Position numbers and translations under genes: made by a program. Source: an uncultured Sterolibacterium sp. (GTDB lineage Bacteria; Pseudomonadota; Gammaproteobacteria; Burkholderiales; Rhodocyclaceae). From it: a stretch of DNA of 59,348 nt. Shown here in pieces: positions 52,523-59,348 of this stretch. The stretch lies in assembly GCA_903930535.1 (NCBI GenBank), contig CAIYYX010000102.1, positions 1 through 59,348 of the forward strand, written 5' to 3'. Below the pieces are notes generated by a model. The model did not search any database, was not told where the DNA came from, and saw only the letters and a list, made by a program, of their open reading frames with translations. How positions within the stretch are numbered: position 1 is the first letter of the stretch; each line of letters begins with the position of its first letter.

Positions 52523-53364
52523 GCATTCCTCTGAACGCAGACATGCACTGCCATTCCACCGTCTCTGACGGCCTGCTCGCCCCCGCGGAGGTGGTGCGGC
52601 GGGCGCATGCCAACGGCGTCGATCTCCTGGCATTGACCGACCACGACGAGTTGGGAGGGCTTATTGAGGCGCGCCAGGCGGCAGACGCGCTCGGTCTTCG
52701 CTTTATCGATGGCGTCGAGATTTCCGTCTCCTGGGGGGACGACACCACGGTGCATATCGTCGCCTTGGGGATTGACCCGAATGAACCCCGACTGAAGCAG
52801 GGGCTGGCGCAGGTCAGAAGCGGGCGTGATGCCCGCGCCGTGAGGATGGCTGCGGAACTGGATGCGGTAGGTATCCACGGTGCCTATGAAGGAGCCTTGC
52901 GCTATGCCGGAAATCCTGCGCTGGTGAGCCGTGCGCATTTCGCCCGCTACATCCATGCGCAGGGCCTGACCCGTGACGTGAAATCGGTGTTCGATACCTG
53001 GCTGGCCAAGGGCAAACCTGGCTATGTCCCCCATTCCTGGGCGACGCTGACCGAGGCACTGGGCTGGATTCATGGCGCCGGCGGGGTCGCCGTGATCGCG
53101 CATCCTGGCCGTTACCGCCTGAACGGCATGGAGATGCGCAGACTGCTGGGCGAGTTCTCCGAGCAGGGCGGCAGTGCCATTGAGGTGCTCTCTGGCGCCC
53201 ATTCACCCGAACAGGCGAGGGAATTCGCCCGCTATTGCCGCGAGTTCGGTTTCTTGGCATCGCGAGCCTCGGATTTTCACGGCCCGGGAGAAAGTTGGAT
53301 AGACCTGGGCCGGATGCCGGCGCTGCCGGATGATCTCATCCCCGTATGGCAAAGATTCATCTGA
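52519..53364 (+). CDS. PHP-domain phosphoesterase (RNase AM / YciV-like)
   Basis: A 281-residue PHP-family metal phosphoesterase. The metal-binding residues are visible in ADMHCHSTVSDG and LALTDHDELGG, with IEVLSGAHSPEQ and SDFHGP later. E. coli YciV (RNase AM/TrpH) acts as a 5'-3' exonuclease on short RNAs and the ends of 23S, 16S and 5S rRNA, and yciV lies beside yciO there as here. It overlaps the hydrolase gene upstream and ends directly before the yciO start. Confidence 0.9.
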   Translation: MSIPLNADMHCHSTVSDGLLAPAEVVRRAHANGVDLLALTDHDELGGLIEARQAADALGLRFIDGVEISVSWGDDTTVHIVALGIDPNEPRLKQGLAQVRSGRDARAVRMAAELDAVGIHGAYEGALRYAGNPALVSRAHFARYIHAQGLTRDVKSVFDTWLAKGKPGYVPHSWATLTEALGWIHGAGGVAVIAHPGRYRLNGMEMRRLLGEFSEQGGSAIEVLSGAHSPEQAREFARYCREFGFLASRASDFHGPGESWIDLGRMPALPDDLIPVWQRFI

Positions 53365-53994
53365 ATGGCTCAGCTCTTCACCCTGCATCCGGAACATCCG
53401 CAACCCCGCCTCATCAAGCAGGCGGCCGAAATCATCCGTGCAGGAGGCCTGGTGGCGCTGCCCACGGATTCTGCTTACGCCCTGGCCGGCCATCTCGGCG
53501 ATGCGGCTTTGCTCACGCGCATCCGTGCCATCCGCGGCGTGGACGAGAGCCACCTGTTCACCCTGATGTGCCGCGACCTCTCCGAGATCAGCACTTACGC
53601 AAGAGTGGACAATGCCCAGTTTCGCCTCCTGAAGAGCACCACGCCGGGAAGCTACACTTTCATCCTCGAGGGCACCAAGGAATTGCCGCGGCGGGTGCTG
53701 CACCCGAAGAGGAAGACCATTGGTCTGCGCATACCAGACAATGTGCTGGTGCAGGCGCTGCTGGCCGAACTCGATGAACCCCTGCTCACCTCCACCCTGA
53801 TTTTGCCCGGGGAATGGGTGCCGCTGTCAGAGGCCGATGAAATCCGTGCGCATCTTGAGAAGTTGCTCGACCTGGTGATAGACGCCGGTGCCTGCCGCAG
53901 CGAGATGACGACCGTGGTCAATCTCGTCACCGACGTACCAGAGCTGGTCCGCGCCGGTTGCGGACCGCTCGAACCCTTCGGTTTCGCCGAATAG
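53365..53994 (+). CDS. yciO: YciO/Sua5-family protein (threonylcarbamoyl-AMP synthase-like)
   Basis: A 209-residue protein of the Sua5/YciO/YrdC family, whose members make threonylcarbamoyl-AMP for the t6A modification of tRNA. Characteristic stretches are GGLVALPTDSAYAL near residue 33 and GLRIPDNVLVQALLAEL. YciO itself has weak or no t6A activity in E. coli and its role is unsettled. It starts on the base after the PHP gene's stop. A strong terminator begins at its stop codon. Confidence 0.9.
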   Translation: MAQLFTLHPEHPQPRLIKQAAEIIRAGGLVALPTDSAYALAGHLGDAALLTRIRAIRGVDESHLFTLMCRDLSEISTYARVDNAQFRLLKSTTPGSYTFILEGTKELPRRVLHPKRKTIGLRIPDNVLVQALLAELDEPLLTSTLILPGEWVPLSEADEIRAHLEKLLDLVIDAGACRSEMTTVVNLVTDVPELVRAGCGPLEPFGFAE

Positions 53995-54019
53995 ACGGCC
54001 GCCTTAGGCGGCCGTCTTT
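53994..54019 (+). terminator. rho-independent terminator after yciO
   Basis: A perfect 10-bp stem GACGGCCGCC / GGCGGCCGTC with a TTA loop is followed by TTTGG. It starts in the yciO stop codon and ends about 37 bases before the M50 protease start. The T-run is short, so termination may be partial. Confidence 0.75.
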
Positions 54020-54053
54020 GGTAGAATCGCAGCTTCGCATCCCTCCCTCCGCT

Positions 54054-54701
54054 ATGGAAAACCTGATTCAGACGCTGGCGGTCTATGCCTTGCCGGTGAT
54101 TTTCGCCATCACGCTGCACGAAGCAGCCCATGGCTATGTCGCGCGCCATTTCGGCGACTCGACGGCCTGGCAGCTGGGCCGCGTAAGCCTGAATCCGCTG
54201 CGCCATATCGACCCCATGGGAACGATAGTCGTGCCTGCCCTGCTTCTTGCCGTCAGCGGTGGCGGCCTTATTTTCGGTTGGGCCAAGCCCGTGCCGGTGA
54301 ATTTCGGCAGGCTTAACAATCCCAAGAAGGACATGCTTTGGGTGGCGGCTGCGGGCCCGGCGGTGAATCTCCTCATGGCCCTCTTCTGGGCCAGCCTGTT
54401 GAAGTTCGCCGAAGTCATGCCGGTCAATGCTTACACCGAGCCTCTGGCGAGAATGAGTGTGGCCGGCATAGAGATCAATGCGGCGCTGATGCTCTTGAAT
54501 CTCCTGCCGCTACCGCCGCTCGACGGCGGCCGCATCATGGTGAGCCTGCTGCCGCACCGGCTGGCATGGAAGTTCGCCCAGTTGGAGCGTTACGGCTTTC
54601 TCATCCTGTTGGCGCTGCTATTTACCCATGTGCTCGACATGATTTTGCTGCCGCTGATGCACGGCTTCACCCTTCTGCTCAAACTGTTGTTCAACATCTG
54701 A
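54054..54701 (+). CDS. M50-family site-2 protease-like membrane protein
   Basis: A 215-residue polytopic zinc protease of the site-2 protease (M50) family. The zinc site HEAAHGY lies in the first helix (about residue 21) and the third ligand in LLPLPPLDGGRIM; there is no PDZ domain, so it is the short form. It cuts membrane proteins within the bilayer; its targets are unknown. I start at the ATG giving MENLIQTLAVYALPV; a longer frame would begin within yciO. It ends one base before trpS. This gene next to trpS and scpA is common in betaproteobacteria. Confidence 0.9.
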   Translation: MENLIQTLAVYALPVIFAITLHEAAHGYVARHFGDSTAWQLGRVSLNPLRHIDPMGTIVVPALLLAVSGGGLIFGWAKPVPVNFGRLNNPKKDMLWVAAAGPAVNLLMALFWASLLKFAEVMPVNAYTEPLARMSVAGIEINAALMLLNLLPLPPLDGGRIMVSLLPHRLAWKFAQLERYGFLILLALLFTHVLDMILLPLMHGFTLLLKLLFNI

Positions 54702-54702
54702 T

Positions 54703-55905
54703 ATGTACGCTGAAAAAGTCCTCTCCGGCATGCGCCCCACCGGCCGTCTTCATTTGGGCCACTACCACGGCGTTCTGAAGAACTGGGTCAAGCTCCAGCA
54801 CGAGTATCCCTGTCTGTTCTTCGTCGCCGACTGGCATGCGCTGACCACCCATTACGAAGAGCCGGGCAGCATCGTCGACAGCAGTTGGGAGATGATTATC
54901 GACTGGCTGGCCGCCGGCGTCGATCCCTCGCAGGCGACGCTGTTCATCCAGTCGCGTGTGGCAGAGCATGCCGAACTGCATCTCTTGCTCTCCATGATGA
55001 CCCCACAGGGCTGGCTCGAACGCGTGCCGACCTACAAGGATCAGCAGGAGAAGCTCTCGCACAAGGATTTGTCCACCTACGGCTTTCTTGGCTATCCGCT
55101 GCTGCAGGCCGCAGACATCCTGATCTACCGCGCCAACCGGGTACCCGTGGGCGAAGACCAGGTGCCGCACATCGAATTCACGCGCGAGATCGCGCGCCGC
55201 TTCAACCCCCTCTATGGCCGCGAGCCGGGTTTCGAGGAGAAGGCAAAGGAGGCCGTCAAGCAGCTCGGCAAGAAGCGCGCAAAACTCTACGAGGAAATGC
55301 GCACGCGCTATCAGGAACGCGGCGAGGAAGACGCCCTGGAGCAGGCCCATGCGCTGCTCGACGAGGCGCAAAGCCTGTCCTTCGGTGACCGCGAGCGGTT
55401 GTTCGGCTACCTCGAAGGCAGCGGCAAGATGATTCTGGTCGAGCCCGATGCGCTGCTCACGGAGTCATCGCGCATGCCGGGCCTGGACGGCCAGAAAATG
55501 TCCAAGTCCTACGACAACACTATCGCCCTGCGCGAGGATGCTGCCAGCGTCACCAGAAAGATCCGCACCATGCAGACCGATCCCCAGCGCGTGCGGCGCA
55601 CCGATGCCGGTGATCCCGAGAAGTGCCCGGTGTGGGCCTTCCATATCATCTACACGTCGGATGCGACCCGGCAGTGGGTGCGCGAGGGCTGCACCAGCGC
55701 CGGCATCGGCTGCATCGAGTGCAAGCAGCCGGTGATCGAGGCGGTATTGAAAGAGCAGGAGCCCATGCACGAACGGGCGCAGATGTATCTCGATGATCCG
55801 CAGCTGGTGCGCAGCATCATCGCCGATGGTTGCGAGAAGGCGCGGCGTCTCGCGCAAGAGACCATGCGCGACGTGCGCGAGGCGATGGGATTGGATTACT
55901 CCTGA
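54703..55905 (+). CDS. trpS: tryptophanyl-tRNA synthetase with probable Fe-S motif
   Basis: TrpS charges tRNA-Trp. The 400-residue protein has the class I motifs: PTGRLHLGHYHG (HIGH-type) and KMSKSYDN (KMSKS). It is about 65 residues longer than E. coli TrpS, with a charged helical insert around residues 175-235. Near the C-terminus four cysteines follow the pattern C-x21-C-x6-C-x2-C, almost identical to the C-x22-C-x6-C-x2-C that binds a [4Fe-4S] cluster in Thermotoga maritima TrpRS. It overlaps scpA by one base (TGATG). Confidence 0.95.
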   Translation: MYAEKVLSGMRPTGRLHLGHYHGVLKNWVKLQHEYPCLFFVADWHALTTHYEEPGSIVDSSWEMIIDWLAAGVDPSQATLFIQSRVAEHAELHLLLSMMTPQGWLERVPTYKDQQEKLSHKDLSTYGFLGYPLLQAADILIYRANRVPVGEDQVPHIEFTREIARRFNPLYGREPGFEEKAKEAVKQLGKKRAKLYEEMRTRYQERGEEDALEQAHALLDEAQSLSFGDRERLFGYLEGSGKMILVEPDALLTESSRMPGLDGQKMSKSYDNTIALREDAASVTRKIRTMQTDPQRVRRTDAGDPEKCPVWAFHIIYTSDATRQWVREGCTSAGIGCIECKQPVIEAVLKEQEPMHERAQMYLDDPQLVRSIIADGCEKARRLAQETMRDVREAMGLDYS

Positions 55906-56745
55906 TGGAACCGATTGTGGAAACCCCGGCCCCGCCCACGGATTTGGCTACAGCGCTGCCGCCGCATCTGCCAGGGCATTTGCCACACATGCCGACGATT
56001 TACGGCGAGCGCCTGGCCGAGCTGCCGAAGGACCTCTACATCCCGCCCGACGCGCTGGAAATCATTCTCGAGTCCTTCCAGGGGCCGCTGGATCTTCTTC
56101 TCTACCTGATACGCAGGGCGAACATCGATGTCCTCGACATCCCGATGGCGGCGCTGACGAAACAATACCTCGTCTATGTTGAAGCCATGCAGCAGAAGAA
56201 TCTCGAACTCGCCGCGGAATACCTCCTGATGGCGGCAATGCTGATCGAGATCAAGTCGCGCATGCTGCTGCCAAGGCCACCCAAGGTGCAGGAGGGCGAG
56301 GCGGAGGATCCGCGCGCAGAGCTGGTGCGCCGCCTGCTCGAATATGAGCAGATGAAGGCCGCCGCCGCCAAGCTCGACGCCATGCCGCAGGCCTTGCGCG
56401 ACTATGAGTGGGTCACGGTATGGATCGCCGACAAGTTGGTGGAGCGCCAGCCCGAGGTCGGCCTGCACGACCTGCAACTGGCCTGGCTGCAGTTGATGAA
56501 GCAGGCGCGCATGATGGCTCACCACCAGATCAAGCGCGAAGAGCTTTCCGTGCGCGAGCACATGAGCCTGATCCTGCGCCGTCTTTCAGGCGGCACCTTC
56601 GTCGGTTTCGATACACTGTTCGATGCGGCGGCTGGCGTTCCCAGCCTGGTCGTCAGTTTTCTCGCCATGCTGGAACTGGTGCGCGAGAGGCTGGTGGAAA
56701 TCACCCAGAGCGAGGCCCTCGCTCCCATTTATGTAAAATTGACCG

Positions 56746-56768
<23 letters not shown>
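55905..56768 (+). CDS. scpA: segregation and condensation protein A
   Basis: ScpA is the kleisin subunit that bridges SMC heads in the bacterial condensin complex with ScpB. The 287-residue protein starts with a Pro-rich segment (about residues 1-45) that is not conserved. The kleisin domain follows: [46 protein letters not shown], and the C-terminal winged helix [21 protein letters not shown]. It overlaps trpS by one base and scpB by 23 bases. An scpA-scpB pair next to trpS is usual. Confidence 0.94.
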
Positions 56769-57420
<652 letters not shown>

Positions 57421-58327
57421 ACCTGCTGGCGAAACCGAGAGCAGGGCTGCAGCCGCGAAGACTGTTGCCAGGCGGGGCAGGCCACGTCCAGAGCCAGTAG
57501 CGGAAGCCACGACAAAGCTGCACAAGGCGCTGGCCGATGCCGGTCTGGGCTCGCGGCGCGAACTCGAGGAGTGGATACTCGCCGGCCGCGTCAGCGTCAA
57601 TAATGAACCGGCTCATGTCGGCCAGCGCATCGGATCGACGGACAAGGTCAGGGTCAATGGCAAGCTCGTGCATTTGCGCTTCGCCGATCGCCGGCCGCGC
57701 GTCCTGCTCTATCACAAGCCGGAAGGCGAGATCGTCTCGCGCGACGATCCCCAGGGGCGGCCCAGCGTGTTCGCAAAGCTGCCGAGGATAGGCGGCGGCC
57801 GCTGGATCGCCGTCGGCCGGCTCGATTTCAATTCCTGCGGCCTCTTGATTTTCACCAGCGATGGCGCCCTGGCCGACAGGATGATGCATCCGCGCAGCGA
57901 GATCGAGCGTGAATACGCCGTGCGCGTGGTTGGCGAACTCTCCCTGGAGGCCAAGGAAAGGCTGCTCGAGGGGATTGAATTGGACGACGGCGTCGCCCAC
58001 TTCGTCAGGCTGGCTGACGGCGGCGGCGAGGGCACCAACCGGTGGTATCGGGTGACCCTGACCGAAGGCCGCAATCGCGAGGTCAGGCGCATGTTTGAGG
58101 CGGTCGGCGTCACCGTGAGCCGCCTGATGCGGGTGCGCTATGGCCCGGTGCAACTGTCGCCGCGCCTGAAAAGAGGCATGGTGCAGGAGCTTCCCCCCGA
58201 GGATGTCGCAGCCCTCCTGAAGCACCTGCCGGCGGTCAATCGGCAGGCGAGTGCCAATCCCGAGGAAATCTCCGAAGAAACCGAAGCTTGAAACCCGGGA
58301 GCTGATGGCACTACCCGAAGCGGTGGT

Positions 58328-58356
58328 TTGCTCTCGGGGCATGCGTCTGTTATAAT
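58328..58356 (+). promoter_or_regulatory. sigma-70 promoter for rimP-nusA
   Basis: TTGCTC (58328-58333) and TATAAT (58351-58356) are separated by exactly 17 bp, a near-ideal sigma-70 promoter. The predicted start at about 58363 gives a leader of roughly 128 nt before rimP. Confidence 0.85.
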
Positions 58357-58414
58357 ATTTTGATTGGTACCGTGGTTAGGATTGATTGAGCCGGTGCCAG
58401 GCATTCTCGGGGTT

Positions 58415-58472
58415 CCCGCTGCGCTTAGGCGAGCGGGTTGGCAGGACAGGAATGGGCGTTTCGCCCATTTTT
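58415..58472 (+). promoter_or_regulatory. structured leader with terminator-like hairpin before rimP
   Basis: Within the rimP leader, CCCGCT and AGCGGG (58415-58437) can pair, followed by a perfect 8-bp stem AATGGGCG-TTT-CGCCCATT (58451-58469) and a run of five T. This looks like a rho-independent terminator only 19 nt before the rimP start codon, so it would act as an attenuator rather than an operon end. Control of the nusA operon by NusA itself is known in E. coli. Confidence 0.65.
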
Positions 58473-58490
58473 CATTTGTGGCGTCGATTT

Positions 58491-58919
58491 ATGGGGCAGG
58501 CTGAACTGATAGAGCAGGCGGTGACCGGATTGGGCTACGAACTGGTGGATTTCGAGACCAGTCCGCGATCCCGTCTGCTGCGCGTCTTCATCGACAAGGC
58601 CGAGGGCATCACGATTGAGGATTGCGCTGCCGTAAGCAACCATCTGACCCGGCTGTTCGCTGTCGAAAACGTTGATTTCGACCGGCTTGAGGTGTCCTCG
58701 CCGGGCCTGGACAGGCCGCTCAAGAAGCCGGGAGATTTCCAGCGCTTCGCGGGGCAGGAGGCGCAGTTGCGCATGCGAACGCCGATCAAGGGGCAGCGCA
58801 ATTTCAAGGGCGTCCTGGCCGGAGTTAAGGATGGCGTGCTGCAGTTGCAGCTGGCCGATGGGGTTTGCGAACTGCCTTTGGATCAGATCGACAAGGCACG
58901 TTTGGTGGAGAAACTTTGA
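58491..58919 (+). CDS. rimP: ribosome maturation factor RimP
   Basis: RimP assists 30S subunit maturation. The 142-residue protein has the N-terminal domain ([31 protein letters not shown]) and C-terminal SH3-like domain ([16 protein letters not shown]) in the expected order. [15 protein letters not shown] is a conserved signature. The start is the ATG giving [11 protein letters not shown]; longer upstream frames run through the leader. It is followed after 25 bases by nusA, the normal rimP-nusA-infB arrangement. Confidence 0.95.
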   Translation: MGQAELIEQAVTGLGYELVDFETSPRSRLLRVFIDKAEGITIEDCAAVSNHLTRLFAVENVDFDRLEVSSPGLDRPLKKPGDFQRFAGQEAQLRMRTPIKGQRNFKGVLAGVKDGVLQLQLADGVCELPLDQIDKARLVEKL

Positions 58920-58944
58920 TGAATATGTGCGGGAGACTGGAACG

Positions 58945-59348
58945 ATGAGCCGCGAAATGTTGCTTTTGGTGGATGCCCTGTCACGCGAGAAGAATGTCCA
59001 GAAGGACATTGTCTTCGGCGCTCTGGAACTCGCACTCGCCTCGGCCACCAAGAAGAAGGTCCATGACGATGCCGATGTGCGCGTCGAGGTCGACCGTGAA
59101 ACCGGAGAGTTCGAGGCCTTCCGCCGCTGGCTGGTGGTTCCCGACGACGCCGTGGAGAATGCCGAGCAGCAGATCGGCGAGACCGATGCGCGCGAGCAGG
59201 TGGGCGATGTCGCTCTCGAAGACTATATCGAGGTGGCGCTGGAACCGGTGGACTTCGGTCGCATCGGCGCGCAGGCCGCGAAGCAGGTGATTCTGCAGAG
59301 AATCCGCGACGCCGAGCGCGAGCAGTTGTTGAATGACTTCCTCGAGCG
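58945..59348 (+). CDS. nusA: transcription termination/antitermination factor NusA (5' part)
   Basis: The first 134 codons of nusA, cut off by the window end. NusA binds RNA polymerase and takes part in pausing, termination and rRNA antitermination. The visible part, MSREMLLLVDALSREKNV onward with FGALELALASATKK and IEVALEPVDFGRIGAQAAKQVI, is the N-terminal RNA-polymerase-binding domain. The start follows GGGAGACTGGAACG. The gene is second in the rimP operon. Confidence 0.96.
   Translation, partial: MSREMLLLVDALSREKNVQKDIVFGALELALASATKKKVHDDADVRVEVDRETGEFEAFRRWLVVPDDAVENAEQQIGETDAREQVGDVALEDYIEVALEPVDFGRIGAQAAKQVILQRIRDAEREQLLNDFLE

Overview
This window is a high-GC chromosomal segment from a denitrifying betaproteobacterium. 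The Rhodocyclales or a neighbouring Nitrosomonadales family is the best guess. That placement rests on the pyrG-kdsA-eno-ftsB order, the trpS-scpA-scpB-rluB block, the rimP-nusA start and a complete nir (cytochrome cd1 / heme d1) cluster. Nothing looks like plasmid or phage, and I see no tRNA, rRNA, CRISPR array or intact insertion sequence. The window opens inside pyrG and closes inside nusA.

Layout. (1) 1-2.8 kb: pyrG (3' end), kdsA, eno and ftsB, all housekeeping. (2) 3-14.2 kb: an accessory stretch holding a RodZ-like protein, a K+ channel and a SulP transporter that both end in cyclic-nucleotide-binding domains, a PiT phosphate transporter with its DUF47 partner, a REC-GGDEF diguanylate cyclase and a c-heme-type (CxxCH) hybrid histidine kinase. 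(3) 14.6-17.5 kb: gamma-carbonic anhydrase, MgtC-like protein, a FolE-like protein with altered catalytic residues, and the SUMT cobA/nirE. (4) 17.6-27.9 kb: nirS, nirC, nirF, nirDL, nirG, nirH, kup, nirJ, nirN and a DUF3301 gene, behind an FNR/DNR-type box. All the recognised steps from uroporphyrinogen III to heme d1 are encoded here, and a Kup potassium transporter sits in the middle of the operon. (5) 27.9-38.6 kb: metabolic genes, including two orphan TctC-type binding proteins, a TPP enzyme, a LigB-type dioxygenase, YlqF, ArsC, a long-form HisG, EttA and an ACMSD-like amidohydrolase. (6) 39-45.6 kb: a sensory island made of a hybrid kinase, an HD-GYP response regulator and a NIT-domain chemoreceptor. 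(7) 45.8-59.3 kb: an RlmN-like radical SAM enzyme, thioredoxin, gcvPHT, then a housekeeping run (alpha/beta hydrolase, PHP, YciO, M50 protease, trpS, scpA, scpB, rluB, rimP, nusA).

How it fits together. NirE (SUMT) makes precorrin-2; NirDL/G/H, NirJ, NirF and NirN turn it into heme d1 for NirS, which reduces nitrite to NO. The nearby c-heme kinase, the NIT-domain chemoreceptor and the c-di-GMP enzymes could link nitrogen-oxide or redox state to motility or biofilm behaviour; that link is inference.

Two dispersed repeat families occupy the gaps. One is a GTAG-headed REP-type hairpin whose GTAG feet supply the stop codons of flanking genes. The other is a MITE-like element of about 90-135 bp ending in GGAAACGCTGATCAAGT-type inverted repeats. 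The observations I would follow up first are the FolE-like protein with a Gln at the catalytic His179 position, the REP-borne stop codons, kup inside the nir operon, the Fe-S-type TrpRS motif, and the two adjacent CNBD transporters.
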